A stretch of DNA of 64,000 nucleotides from Protonemura montana (lineage: Eukaryota > Arthropoda > Insecta > Plecoptera > Nemouridae). The stretch spans positions 16,120,001 to 16,184,000 of the forward strand of contig OX387606.1 in assembly GCA_947568835.1 (NCBI GenBank), written 5' to 3'. A model generated the notes under the pieces. That model worked only from the letters and a program-made list of their open reading frames with translations, did not search any database and was not told the origin of the DNA. Every line of letters starts with the position of its first letter. The stretch's first letter is position 1. Position numbers and translations under genes: made by a program. This document shows, piece by piece, positions 48,990 to 63,200 of the stretch.

Positions 48990-51900
48990 GTATGTGCACT
49001 GCTACTAAGCAGTCTTTGAGTTTCGTTCATAATTTTATAAGATGAGTAGTTTAGATACAATGATTCAACCACGCGATGCGTTTATCACGTGATTCATTAA
49101 GACTCATTGTGTCTTACGTACACAGAAAATAATGAACTTAATACTATATATTAATTGCTGTCATTCGGAATATAAAATAAATCAGTAGATAATCTCAGCT
49201 CTTAATTGTGTATGGGTGCTTGCGCGGAGAAGAATAAATATAACTAGCTTCCGGTGCTACTGCGAACGTCATAACTGAGGAGTGAAGTGCATTTTGTCAA
49301 TGAATATTCATAATATAATTGGCATCTCAGCTTTATATTAATTGTATTCGTTTATGAATTCACTTAGAACGATGTTTTTTCCAGTATTTTACACGAATAC
49401 GGTTAGGTATAGGATTCAATTATCCTCATAAATTCCCTTGCTTATCTGCAGGCAATTAGATTTTAAAGAGACAAGTTTAATTAGTGCGGTAGCAACATGA
49501 TGAAGGTGTAGGTTAGTTGGCAGATTTCAATTAAATTGTCTTGAATCGGATGCATTGTGTATGAAACACACTCGGGAGAATGGAGAGAGCTGAACTCCTT
49601 GAGAGCAAATTAGAGGGTTGCATACTTGAGGTGCCAAAATCTTGTCTACGTTCGACAGGTTGAACCCTACATCCTACAGCTAAGAATGCTTTCTATAGTA
49701 AGATTTTTTACCTGGAATTAGAAAACTCATCTGGCTGTGTACCTAAAGTTTCCGCTGAGTAGTGTGTACCTCAATTCTATATCTATTTTAATTACACTTT
49801 ACCTTACTTCAAAATGAAGCTAAACGATACGATGCATCAAACTCATGAGCACCAGATAGACGCATTTGCCATCGGACCCACATCAATTTTCCTTTGACTG
49901 CCGTTACATCAAGTTATTAAAAACAGTTAATGAAATGCATCGACAAGGGACACTACCATATAATTACTTTCTTTACTTTGTCGGATTCAAAGTCTCAGGT
50001 ATTGCAATACTTATGTAACCACACGGAGGGTGTAATGTGTTGGTAATTGTATTCATCACGTCATCTTGAGTTGAGGTGCCGTCTTTACAGCATTGCAATT
50101 GGCTCGTGCATCTGTCCCCTAGTAAAAAATATAGTTTGTGGTCTACAAAAACAATAATCATTCTCCTCAGATCTTGTTTATATTAATTGGAAAGTTGACT
50201 GTTTGGTTTTGAATCGTGAGGGAAAACTGGGCACGGAACTCGAATGAACACTACATGCAATCCAGCGACATTATTACATTCAACGGTATAGGTACAGGAA
50301 CCTCATAGACACTAACACAGGTACAACTACCTTTTGCACATTGACTTTATAATACCCCTCCCCCACCACATTTTTTTTTGAATACCGAAATAATTCGAGC
50401 GATCAGTATTCCGAATCAACGGCCCTAAATTTCACATCGTTTAAAAGCTGTAAGAAACGAGGACGCCAGAGCAATTTTATATCAAGAAACAGGATAACTC
50501 TTATATCCAAAGAGTGTTTGCTTTTATAGTGCTACTCTCGTGCAGCTCTACCCTAGAGGGATTCAACTTTTTTTCAGGCCGATTATAAAGATGTATTACA
50601 ATTATCTCTGAGCTAAACGCGAGAGGTCCGTCTCGATTAATATCTGGTCACAAATTTACACAAATAATTACGTGATCCGAAGGTAATTTCATACCCATGG
50701 ACGGAAGCTATTTGGAGTGATCATCAACCTGATATTAAAATCATATTTAATGTCAAATTCCATCAATTTTAATATAACAAGGTGGTACCGGCACTTTCAA
50801 ATCCTTATACACACGTCAGTTCGCTCCAGCAATATTATATTGATAACACAAAATTAAGTACTAACTGATGATATATTATCAGCTTTAGCAAGCATATCGA
50901 TCCGATTAGTTTCGGCATGGTTACCACCGCAATAAGCTTTATCATTATGATTATTAGTATACCTACTTATGATAGATTGAACACGTTCCTGTGTTTTATT
51001 CTACATGACATGAGCGATGCAGAAAAGGCCGCCAAACCGCAGGCAATAATTGCTTGCATCGCGCAAGAGCTTTGCTTGTAAGATAAACAAATGGATTGCT
51101 TCGGCCACAAGAGTGTACAAACATTTGCGATGCTCTCAACCTGGCCGAGTCTCGTTTGTGGAAAGGGCAATTTAATATCCATTTAGTTGGTACTTTGTGG
51201 GGGTAAACAGAATTAGCCTCTTCAATTATAATTGAGATTGAGCGGTGCTGTGCGGACCGCGTTGTGTCGGGAAAAAGCCGATGCAGCAACAGCAGCCAGC
51301 TTCGTACTCTGGGCAAGGCGCGCCTCTTTCGTTTTAGGGGGGTGGAGGCGCCGTGAATACAACGGAAGGTTCATGATCTTTTGTTTTCAATGTAATGTAC
51401 TACTTGCGTCTTATATTATCTTCCCTTACAACTGTTTATTGCTTTATTTTTGTAATTTTAGAGCAATTGCTTTTTGTCCTACATAAAATTCTATGTAATC
51501 TTTTATTAAATTACATATAAAATAAGAATATAAAAGGAAAATCCGTTTCTTTTTACTACAAAGTAATGTAGCCGTACATCAAGTTCTCAATTCCAGATTA
51601 AAATCGCTAACAAACGAGCTCGAAGCAAGAGTTAATCTCCTATAAAGAATAAAAAATATTTTAATTTATTCGGGCTTCAAGATTTTCAAGATTATTCTTC
51701 TTTAGACGAATAAAACGTAAAAGAGATTAATTTAATTAAATGCAAGATTCCTCAATAAGATATCTTTATACCTTCTCGGCATTTGCAGTCCGGCACAACA
51801 ATTCGACTAGGAAAAAAAAACTGGGCGAAATTAGACGAAGATTGAAGGAGAATGAGCCCATTAATAAGTGGAGTTGTATAATGCTTAATAAAAGTAATGC

Positions 51901-54900
51901 AACCTGATAACCAGAGTCTATAGATGAGCAATGAAGATGCTGCATTACAAGAAAATGTGAATACCCTGCAGCAAGTTAGGGTTTTCTCCTGAAACTCTGA
52001 AGGGCGTTTGTGCGCTTGTCCACAACTGGGCACATTTTCGTAAAATAATCGCCGCATAGCCAATGATATTTGAAGCGCTATCATGCTTGCAAGTCAATTC
52101 CCAAATTCAAGAGCAAATCTTAGGAAAAATCAGCAAAAATACACTTCTTCCATAAAAAATATATCTTTGCAATGCATTCACGAAAGCTAACATTCTTTTC
52201 TCAATTGTTTCCAGTTGTTGGTGGCAGGACAACCGACTACCGCGACGTCGCCTCCCTTGGGGACGGGCGGCTCTGGGGGCGGTGGGGGCCTCGGACCCGG
52301 AGGCCTTTCACCGGGGGGTAGTGGCTCGGGCCCCCCCACATCGTGCTGTGAGAATGGTCGTCCGATCATGACCGACCCACTCTCTGGACAAACCGTGTGC
52401 TCCTGTCAATATGACAATGCAAGACTCGCGTTGCAGGCATCTTACCCCAGGCTGTCAACGTCTGGAGTCAGTGTTTATGGCACCCCTTATCCGTCCACCG
52501 ACCAAAATCCGTACCCAAGCATCGGCGTCGACAGTTCTGCCTTCTATTCGCCACTGGTGAGTTCTTGATTTAATTTACTCTTAATATATTAAGATACTGT
52601 CACTAGTATCAATGTTGCCCTGCATTTATTTTAGATGACATGCTATGTTAGGCAGATGCAACGATTTGGCGCGAGAGATGTATTGCAGAGGTCTATTGAG
52701 GATGTCAAATATTTCTAGATTTTTTGGTAGAAGTGCATTTAGATTGTGCCAGCCAGGTTCAAATAGCAAGATAAATAACAGTTCAGTCGAAAAATGAACG
52801 CTCACAAACACGAATTGCGCATATTTTACCGTTTATAATAAATAGATGGGTCATCTCTCCAACCGCACTCAGCATTGCATGACTACAGCACCGAACAATT
52901 TCAATCTTACATCAGGCGTAATCATTTCCACATTGTTATTATTAGATCTATGTTACAAGGTAAATTACACGTTTGAAAATGTTTCTTTAATATCGCCATA
53001 CAATCCATCCACGTGATCAGATATTGTAGCCTCTAGACGGATTATACTGCTAACTTGGTAGGTTACATAAATACTGTTATTACCATGGGTCGGTAGCTGT
53101 AGATTTTCGTATGATTGCAATAATTATCGTCCAGTCTGGTTGACACATGTCTGGCACGTTGGCTAGAGTGCCGATGGACGTCGGTGTTGGGAGCATGCAC
53201 ACCTCAGACACACGGAGCGAGCTCACGCACGCCACACGCATCCAAACACCCCGCGTTTCGCCGCTTACCTACCAGTTGTTTGTGCTATGCGTAGGAAACA
53301 GAACTCGCCGTGTCCAAACACTTTTTTCTGTATGCTTGCCGAGACGCTGATGATGAAACGAAATGGTTTTTGCCGCCGGTTAATTGGTATTTTAAAAAGG
53401 ATTGTGCTGTGTCGGGCTAGGTACTGTGTCAATAAGGTGTAAGGTTCCGATTTTTTTTTTCTTTTTAGTGTTGTTGATTTCTATGATGTTAATGCGGATG
53501 GTAGTTTTAATAAATTATCACGATTATGATTCACTGGCGGAGAGATCTCCTCAGGATTATTGTTCTTCTCTTTTAGTACCGCCGTTTAGGATTAATTTAC
53601 AAGTTTAAAAAACATCTCGACTCGTTCAAATATTATTGTAAACGGATGATTTTCTTCCACCGCTAAGCAATACCGCCTTGTTGTTTTAATTTATTTTTTT
53701 CAATTAACTCAAGTTTCGGTCGTGCTCTTCTGCTATGTTTCCCAATCACGTATGGCTTAAATACATTAAAATATTTATAACTTATGTCTTTACTTTTCGA
53801 GCTAATGGACAAACAGTGAGTTGTCGGGCTCGTGCCTTGAGAGGCGCTTTCGTCGCTACCAAAGAATACTCAGTTTTTCTTCAATTTATTTGTGTCCCGA
53901 CCCAAAACCAAACAGCCACTGATGTCGCGATGAAAATAAAATAATTGCCAAGTTACTAGTTACTACCTAGGCTACTAGCGCCACTGATCTGAAATAATTT
54001 GCAGACACCAATTTAATATCTGACCGGTGAATGTTGTCTTTTGGCGAAAACGATTTCTTGTACAAAATTGCAGCCTGATCGTCACCGACCCAATAACTTG
54101 CTTGTTTGCAAACCTAACACGATACATTTAATTATAATCACAGCCCACTTCGTGAATCGAATAACTGTTTTATGATTTACCTAGGCTGCAATCAATAAAC
54201 AAGACTTTATTATACATAAGAAAGTTCCCAGACCTCGTTTTTTGCTTTCAATAACTAACATGATACGTTTGAGTTCCTACATTTTCTCTATTTACTTCAC
54301 GAAATATCCAATCACCATCTTTAGGTGATAATTGATAGAATGATGTACTCATGTCGTAATTCACTTTTTCAATTGATTGTTATTAATTATGTGCCCATAT
54401 CATCGCGTGAGCAACAATTTACTGGTACACCAGAGAATCGTTCCATGTTTTGAAAATCGTGAGAATCTTCATCGCTGATAATTCGAATAATAAATCCCAT
54501 ATTTTATTAGCATTAAAATGTAATACATTTATAAATGGCATACGCCTATTGCTTACTAATACGTTTTGAATCCAACGCGATATGAAACAGCAAATGCACA
54601 AGAATTTTCGAAACGAATAGCGCTGCTGTTTTGTTGTACTGGTAATATTAGGTACATATCATAGCCGATCATTGAATTTTAATTGTCAATTGTCATTTAA
54701 CAAAAAGCTATGAATTAAAGATGAAGTAATGCCATATTGTCGATGTTTATACACTGCTTTCCTTTAACGGGAATTCGGTACAGCAATAGTACCACCATAT
54801 TGATGTAAAACATTGTGTTATCGGATGCAATTGCTCCTTCTTGAGCGAGTTTAGACCGCAAAGCATCTGTAAAAATGCTCACCTGAGAGTTAGCTAAAAA

Positions 54901-57900
54901 TTAATATTTTTGTTATCTTTATGCATAACTTAATGGAGACAGGATTGTTATGTTTTAAGAAGATTTCCCTCGAGTTTTACCTTCAAACTCTGAAAGATTT
55001 CATTCGTTTTCTTGATTTACAAATAATGTGAAACAAAATATATAATTTTCCATTCCTATGTAGATAATAAAATAATCGTAAGTACGGCCAGTAGGTTCTT
55101 TTCTTACAGTTTTGAAATTATTGGCATTCTATAACCTGTATTCAGGATTTTCTATACATCCCTAACCTGACTTTCCCATCGTGTGAGCGGAATACCATTA
55201 GATTTCGTGTTTCAAAGGTGTCTTTTTCTATCATATTAACTACCATTCATTGACAGTTTCACCTGCCATTTCGTATTAACATTATCCACACAGAATATTT
55301 GATTAGTTTCGTACCAAAGACACCGCCCTTTTGCCAAGCAACGCTCGGTTATATAAACGAGGTGGTTTAATAGGGCCATTTATAGCTAGGTACTCACAGC
55401 TTTGGTTATCTAGAAAAACCATTTTAGACTTGAAGAAAAAGCACAAACCACCGCGCTATGTCTTATAGGTACAAGTGTGTATAGACACGAAACAACAAGT
55501 TGTAGCACAAATATTTGGTATTCTTCTTGCACATGGCAAATTCCAAACGAAGGTAATACAAAAGCTGTGATGTCTTGCAAGTTTCGACCACGCGTTTTGC
55601 AAAATAACCAACTCGGCGCTGAAAGTTTCTCATGCCAGAGAAGCAAAACGAGTTTCGTAAAGAAACACACACACACTTATATTACCGTAAATGTTATTCG
55701 TTTTGACAACCGGTGAAAAAAAATGCAAAGCTTATTCCAAGTCTTCTAAAATATTGAGACGTCTCAAATTTTGAGTGCATGGAGAAAAATGCAGCTCTTT
55801 TATCCCACTTCTGTGATGACGTGCAAATAGCAGCCCTAGGATTCGGTCGTTGCGTTCGATGTTACGCATGCACGCAAGCATATCGCCTCAGTTGCATTCT
55901 CTACCTCTGACAGACAACCTTCCCAATCCAGCATTACCATTTTATAGCTGCAATAACACGAAGATAAAATTGATCAAAGAACGTATATTTGGTATCAAGG
56001 CACCTCCACCACTTACGGTTTGGCATGCATTTTAAAAGAAAGAAACACCTACAGCTGTTTATATGACAGCAAACAGGTGTATGTGTGTTAAAATGTTTTA
56101 AAAATGTGAAAATCACCCTTTCTGCTGTGTCCCTATTATTAAACAAAAGCGCGAATGTAGCAAAATGATTAATCCATGAAATTGCTTGTTTGGGTATCTA
56201 TGGCATGTCTAATCGATTTCAACATATGGCTTCTTCGGTAGGTCCAAGTTCTGTAGGATATCTAGATAATAGGATGAGCTCGAAACAAAATACCCATACT
56301 TATAGAAAAAAGCCGATCAATGTTTTCAGAAAACATGTTCGAACAATAAATAATCGTTAGTTTTGAGTATATTAGCATCGGTGGCAACATTCGCCTCGGG
56401 TGTTCGGGGGCTTCAGAGTCTAAAAAGAGTTTTAGAAGCTGACGAGTTGGAAAAGAAATGGTGAGAAATGTTTTATTCAGAGCGCGTTTTTGCACGATCA
56501 GATTTGAATGCAGCGTCGCTCGCACGCGAATGTGCCAGGCCAGGCAGCCAGCCAGCCGACTCAACTGGCCGGTGGTGGGTTCATATACGCTAAGGCTATT
56601 CTAATAAAGGTGCCAGCGAGGATAGATTTTCGTGGCTGATATTGGCCGCCGTTAGATGCGTATAAAAGACAGATATCGCTTCGTGCGAACTCGCGACACT
56701 CGCACACTTTTTGCGTATAAGACAGGTCGACACATGTGCGAGACTCGATTCATTATCGGTGCCGTACAAGTGTGATTTACACGTTTTCCTAATTATTATG
56801 AAGTCAAAATTTGAATAATTAGGTGTATAAGAAGTGCGTGTTTGGATTATAGCTGATTTGAATACTTGCATGAAGTAACACTTCTTCATTTTAATGGAAC
56901 AGAATTTTAGTTGCAGTGTAGCCATTTTTATCTTGCTGTTTTACATTTTTCCAATTGGTAAACATCATTGTTTACTCAAATCTTACCCCTTCCTGGAAAA
57001 GAAAATCTTAAAGAAACTGAAAACGAATTTGGTAGTCATTACCAAATTTCAGCGTCCAAATTCAGATTTTAGATTGAGATTTCCTGTCGATATCATTGGG
57101 TATCTCGTGTGGACACTCCTATTAGAGTGTGTAATCCAGAAGAGTGATTTGCATTAATAGTTAAGGGAAAGTAAGTGATCAGGGTTGGGATGTGGGAACC
57201 GCACGCTCCGTGCCCCACCACTGCCGACAAATCAGCCCTGACACCGATGCTACCCCTCACTCTGCCCCTCGCTACCCAAGAAGACTCACTCCTTACTTCT
57301 CTCCCATACACGCCCCCACACCCCAGCGCTCGGGGTGTAAATCTTTCTCCTTTGGGGGGTGAAAATTGTGTGGTGTGAGACCTTGATGGTAAAAAAATAT
57401 ACTAAAAGGATGAAAAAATATAGACTCGCTCTTCGCGTAGTGGGAAGATGAATTGGTGTGCTATTTTCCAAAGAATAGGGACCATAAAGAACAGCTCATT
57501 TCTCAATAAAAAAGACCCTCTATAAATAAAATAATGTCAAGTATATATATATACGTGTGTGTGTATGTGTGTGCGTGCCACAAGGCAAATATATGATATA
57601 AAATGAATATATTTATTTTTATAACTTATTGTATTAAAATAATACGGAACGCTGACTGTGATGAATTGTATAAAAGATAGATTTATTACGAAACGGAATT
57701 CACTTTGACTGTTTACTTAATTAGCACAATATTATTGCGATTAAATAACTGAATTAAAATTGATGTAATTATTGTGGTAGGTCTCTCATGCATTCATGCT
57801 ATTTTCCGTCTAGAAGATTGCGATCAATTGCACTCATATGAGCCTTAGGGGATACGATCGAATGCCTGGTCCCCGAGTGACACCTATCCAAGGCGTGCAC

Positions 57901-60299
57901 GTGACAGTCGCACTCGCAACCTTGCACACGTGTGCTGTAATCCGCCTTATCACGTTCTTGCCAAAATGTAACGTTATTCTGTGACAGACAGCATCCCATT
58001 TACTTACCTAGAACATCGCTTATCATTTTACCTACATGTCGCCGTGTTTACTGAATGTCACTTTCATGTATGTCCGAAAATTTCGGCGAATCTTTGTAAA
58101 ACACTTTGAGTACTACCTAAAAAGCTTCCAATTTCTTATCAATACTATTCTTATCATGCCTAAATATGTTCCAAATCCTTGGCACTTCTTCACTGGATCA
58201 GAAGCTACCGGATTATTGTTGTGCGCCTTTGTTATTTGCATTTTCATTTGCAATTCAAATGTGAGATGCGCATGATGGTGATTTTCGTTGCCGATTTCCC
58301 AATAAAATTCGGCAACACGCAAGAAATAGATGTTGACAGATCGACATGCTAAACGACCAAATTGTTTCGTCAGTTTACACGTACCCGAGGCGTGAAACGA
58401 AATTAAACGTTGTAAAAAGGTATAGGTATCGATATTTAAATTTAAAGGTAACCTGATATTTTCGCAAAAGAATTTCTTTGTGTACAACAAAGCTTCCATT
58501 ATATGCAAGCAGATTTTGTTAATCGAAAAAAATACTCTGGCTCAAAAACCCAGACACAATTCAAATAGTTGGAACATGAAGTGACACTTATTCATATCAC
58601 ATGGCCAAGAAATCTACCGCGGCGATCAATAGAAAGACTGGTCTGATTTATAGATTTAACTGTCTCGTTATCAATGTTATCATATTATTGATATTACACT
58701 GATTCTTGCTCTAATCCAATATAGTGAAAAATATCACGAGAGAGAGAGATAAGATTATCCAACTTTGTCAGCGCGCGCTTGCCGCTAACTCAATAGGCGG
58801 TCGACGTTATCAGCGATAGCTACATGCACAGAGGAATCGAAAGAAGCCGCTCATATTACGACAACATGACAAAACACGATGTTCATTAATGTTCCAAGTA
58901 ATAAACAAGGACAAGTAGCACATTCGTGCAATTAATGTATAAATATGCATGCGGTTTACCTAAAAAAAAAAAAAAAATCGTGTATAATTATGATTGGCTT
59001 TTAATTGTTTTTTCCATAAACTGCTTTTGCATGCTAGTGACCTGTCGTTGACTTTAAAATACGGTGAAGTTTTTAACATAGGTTTCAGGTAAAATTACCC
59101 CAAAAGTGGTTAACTTCCTGCTGAAGGTTTACATATATTGCCACTATGTATTCACAATGTGTATAATCTTTTGAGTCTGATAAGTGAGCCCCCCCTGATC
59201 GTCTCGATTGTTTCAACTCACTGGAACGGTAATCAAGTCAAAAAACATCTTCCTAAGTGGCTGGACCAGAGACGCTATTGACACTTGTGTCACGAACATC
59301 CTGTCACTAGTGCGAAGGGAACGCCGTTTTATGGGCCTCTACGGGAGCGCAGACACGAATCCAAGAATTGTGGAGACAAGAAGAACATTCCAAGATCTGG
59401 AATATCCCGGCTGTTAGTTCAAAGACTCGGAAAAAGACGTGTCGTACACACTCGTTATTGTTTATTTCTCATCTATTTTTCAAAAATAACTTTGCAAATC
59501 AATATCTTTACAACCTTGAGTGACAAATACTCTTTTCTATGATCAGGACTCATGCGCGTTTAGCAGTTTCTTATAATAACAAAATTAAATTTGATCTTTG
59601 CTTATTTTGAAGGCTACCTTGACTATATCCGGTGAAGATTTTACGCAGATATCAAATTCCAAAATAGTTTCCATATAACATGAAGCAAAGATTGTGTTGA
59701 ATATGAGTTCAGAAAGGAATCGTTCAGGTGCAAAAACTACGATGTCAATATCAATCAATCTCACAGTCATCTTGTTTACAAGAAGCAGCACGAGAAGACG
59801 ACTAGACTCTAGGCTCGAGAACTTGAAGCGAAAACTTGGTGGTTTTATACGAGGTGCTGCTGGGAGGGTTCTCAGAGTTCCGAATCAAATCTTTTATTCG
59901 GTAACAGGCTTTGTGACAAGAAGGGTCCCATGATAGAAGCCAAGGGAGTGCTCGACTCAAGAGAGCTAAGAACTAGCAGTGTTTGACTGGAAGGATTACT
60001 TCACAACGCTCTTTCAAAAGTGATTGACTGATATAAAAAAATAGCAAGATACTTTACTTCATTCAGTATGACGCACAGAAAACAGTGCAGATAAAGAAAC
60101 GAAAAACTGTGATTTCTTCTGCCTCTAATTAGCAGTGTTTTTCAGCCCTTGTATCATGTGTTTTCTTTGTTTTGTTTCAGAGCAATCCTTACTCGCTGAA
60201 GGACGGTAGTTCGTCGGCCGATATGTCTGCCTGGACGAGTGCAGGCTTGCAGCAGGCGAGCGGCTACTACCCCTACGACCCCACCCTTGCGGCCTATGG
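48939..60299 (+). CDS. ara: Iroquois-class homeobox protein (araucan/caupolican type), exons 1-3
   Basis: TALE-class homeodomain transcription factor that patterns dorsal head, notum and sensory organs in flies (family knowledge). Exons 48939-48989, 52215-52556 and 60181-60299 give 17 + 114 + 39 codons in frame (phases 0, 0, 2). Residues 3-17 read MSYTQFGYSYPSASQ, like the Irx N terminus. Exon 2 has a Gly/Pro/Ser-rich stretch (about residues 30-57), then CCENGRPIMTDPLSGQTVCS and CQYDNARLAL, YGTPYPSTDQNPYPSIGVDS and SAFYSPL. Exon 3 has SNPYSLKDGSSSADMSAWTS and GYYPYDPTLAAYG. These blocks sit upstream of the homeodomain in ara, caup and relatives. The homeodomain exon is not in the window. Long introns and the sowah neighbour fit an Iroquois regulatory block. 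Assignment to ara/caup instead of mirror rests on the N terminus and is uncertain. Confidence 0.88.
48990..52214 (+). other. ara: Iroquois intron 1
   Basis: 3.2 kb, AT-rich, donor GTATGT and acceptor TTGTTTCCAG. Open frames (for example 50996-51316 on -, 106 codons, and 51752-52084 on -) show no domain. I recognise no repeat. Regulatory content cannot be judged from one sequence. Confidence 0.75.
52215..52556 (+). CDS. ara: Iroquois exon 2
   Basis: 114 codons, phase 0 at both ends, acceptor TTTCCAG|TTGTTG and donor CTG|GTGAGT. It begins LLVAGQPTT, so with exon 1 the junction reads PSASQ-LL as in fly ara. It carries the cysteine-containing CCENGRPI...CSCQYD block and the PYPSTDQNPYPSIGVDSSAF block. 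Confidence 0.9.
52557..60180 (+). other. ara: Iroquois intron 2
   Basis: 7.6 kb between GTGAGT and TTTGTTTCAG. It holds a TA/TG dinucleotide run at 57541-57575 and many short frames without domains (the longest is 131 codons at 58113-58508 on -). No gene or transposon is recognised. Confidence 0.75.
57541..57575. repeat. ara: TA/TG dinucleotide microsatellite
   Basis: A run of TA repeats passes into TG repeats (TATATATATACGTGTGTGTG and on). Simple-sequence DNA in Iroquois intron 2. Confidence 0.8.
60181..60299 (+). CDS. ara: Iroquois exon 3
   Basis: 39 codons plus two bases, from TTTGTTTCAG|AGCAAT to donor TATGG|GTACGT. It encodes SNPYSLKDG, MSAWTSAGLQQASGYYPYDP and TLAAYG; the next residue would complete as Gly, as in the family's AAYGYG. 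Phase 2 at the end. Confidence 0.88.
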
Positions 60300-63200
60300 G
60301 TACGTGGACACCTCTGTATTTGCATAATCAACACACACCTTTGCTGAGCTTGTTGTATTTCACTTTATGGCTACGTTTGTTTGGTTTAGAACAAAGTTTT
60401 GGTGTCCGAAAACGAAGGATGAACTCGTTAATCTAGCTCCTGTAAAGTATCGATATTTTTTTTGGATTCGTCACGCTTTACCTAAGGAATGCTCCGATTT
60501 TGATGAAATCTTCAGATAACGTACTTTCGTTTTCTGTATTGAGTTAAAAGTTTATAATCTCAGAGAATTTAATCATCTCACGCTGCTCAGCCAAAATTTA
60601 CAGAAGTTAGCGTTACCAACCGGAAAAAAATCTAGAAAAATATCACATTTCTACATTACACATATGTTTTTTCGCACGATCTCCTTCTTGACTTTTTTTT
60701 TTAATGTTGAGACAACTTTGTCTGTGCATACGCTTCAGTATCTTCATTTGCTTACTTTTACAATTAACTGCTATTTGAATTTGAAAGTGCAGAATACAAA
60801 ATTCCGAAAAACCTTCTGGGCTATGACTACGTATACCGTGCAGGACAATGCGCATTATTTCTAAAGCGAAAGAGAAATAATTCTGCTCGTAATTCCGTAT
60901 ACCACGCAACCGCTTTACATCTCAGACATAAAATGGCCGACGGAAAGACACCTGACAGTTGGTCAACTATAGGGTCTACCCGTCCTACTGTTGTGACACC
61001 TTTAGTGAAAATGGTACTGGATTTAATAAAAAAAAAAACGTGCCTTAATAAATCCCCATTTTATTTTATACGTTTCTTCGCTTCGTTAATTCGTTTTTAG
61101 CGATGAAAATACAGAGTTAAACAAAGCTTTGTCGACATAACCTAAAGTGTGTTTACGCGCTAAAATAGAAGACCGGTAGCTATAGGGTGCAAGCGCACAG
61201 CTGAAGTGTTTTACACCGTATACCACTAAAAGTGAAGCAGTTTCAAATCCTTCAATTTGCATGGCCAAGTGACTTGGAAGCAAACTTGGACGCAGACTTG
61301 GCGCTTTAGATGCATATACCACGCAACTGAAGAGAATTATCTCTGATTCGCTTTAGAATAATGCGCATTATTCTGCGTGGTATGCGTATTCTATAATTCG
61401 GTTTCTCTTAATTTCTACTGATATTACAGTCGCATCATAGGTAATCACGCAGTGCGATGAAAATATGCTTTCGCGATGGTTTCAATGAGCCAGTTCCCGT
61501 CGCCGTAGGAGGTATTGACAAAAATCAGTAAATAATTAAAAAAAAAAACATGCAAATCATATTACAAAAGTCATGAGCCACATTAGCGAGCTCTAATGAA
61601 TTGCCAGTTAATTGGAGTTACCCATATAATACCGTTTATTAACCCAGTGGCATGCACACATACAATAAAAAACAAATACAAAAGTGCCCCTGATTAAAAT
61701 CTAGTTTTTTAAAATGAATGCCCCGGTGTAATAACAGCGACTGAGTCCACACAGTTACAGAGTTGTGGCAGTAGCGTGCATACTGTTTATTTGTTTAGTA
61801 CCTGCCATTCCTGTGGCATGGCAGGTAAAACGCATGACGTGATGCCAAAGCCATGTTGTCACTTGGTTTTACAAGCGAATCAATATCATCGTCACTGGGA
61901 CATCTGAAACGAACCTATTTTACTTCTCTATCATGTTGGCCCCTTTCCACCCCATGTTAAGTTTTCGTGTTTCAGACTATCCAGTTGATCATTATCTTCG
62001 CAATGATAGAAATCTTTGTGTGTGTGTGTTTTTTTTACCCTCGCGAGACACGTGACAGTCGCACGCGGGATTGTTTTTTGGGTATACGGGGCCATGCGTG
62101 AGGTTGTCCTTACAAAATGAAGCAATTCGGATTTCCGAATTAAAAACATGAACACACAGTTTTAAACGAGAGGCATGTTTGTCCAGAGATTTAATTAAAA
62201 CTTAAAAAGCTGGCCGAAAAAGTCGCCAAAAACCCATTTTCTGCGTGTTTTCAAAGTCGAGCGACCAAAAAAAAGTCTCGTGTTTTCACTTTGAGCGTGA
62301 AGCTAAAATCAAGTTACAAAAATTGAAACTCTTTCCTCTAGCGAAAATATCTAATGCACCTCTTGGAGAGTATTACATTTTTACCACTAGAACACATGTC
62401 GTTTGCATCTCCATTATTTTGCGTCATCAATCACCCCACCCCTCTTCCCCCTCGAAACACCTGAACGCTGCTGATCAAATGCACATGCACTTTAATCTGG
62501 GCCAGGCTCTATCGCGCACCGACCAATACCATGGGCAGATTACACCCGGCCAATCGACCAATAGAGACACAGCATAATTTGCAGATAACTTGCGCAGGAA
62601 TCGCTGCGCTCATGGAATCCAGCGATCATATTCCGACCGGCAATCAACGACAGCGTCAAAAAGAGATGTTTTTTTTTTGTTCGGTCGCTGTGTAAAAGAA
62701 ACTAAACAAATGGCCCTGTGCGGATTACATTAAAACTGAGCGCTATGTGTAACGGTGATGAGGGTTTTTTATTTAGGGGTGAATAAGTTGTAGGTGTGGG
62801 TAACAGGGGAGAAGATGAAATGGATGTAACAACTTTTACGATAATGGATAAAAAGTTTAGTTTATGGCGATCGGCTTACTGTTGTACAACGATACTAAAT
62901 TAAATTCATTACGCTGCTTTATTCTTCGTTTTGTGTAGCAAGTTTACTTTGCAAAGCTTGCTAAGCAGTCAATACTTCTCTAGTCGCCACTATAACACAC
63001 CTACGTCTTATACAACTAGTGTATTTACCTAACTGAACATAAATTGTTCACTGCCCATCAATAAATTAGATACCAGTTGATATTTACAAAGGATCCCAGC
63101 AAACTTTTGAACGTCAAGCCCCCTTTTGCAATGTATACCGCTACACCACATCGGACGTCAGCTACACTTGTACGGATTTCGGTGGCCCTTTACCTGTAGG

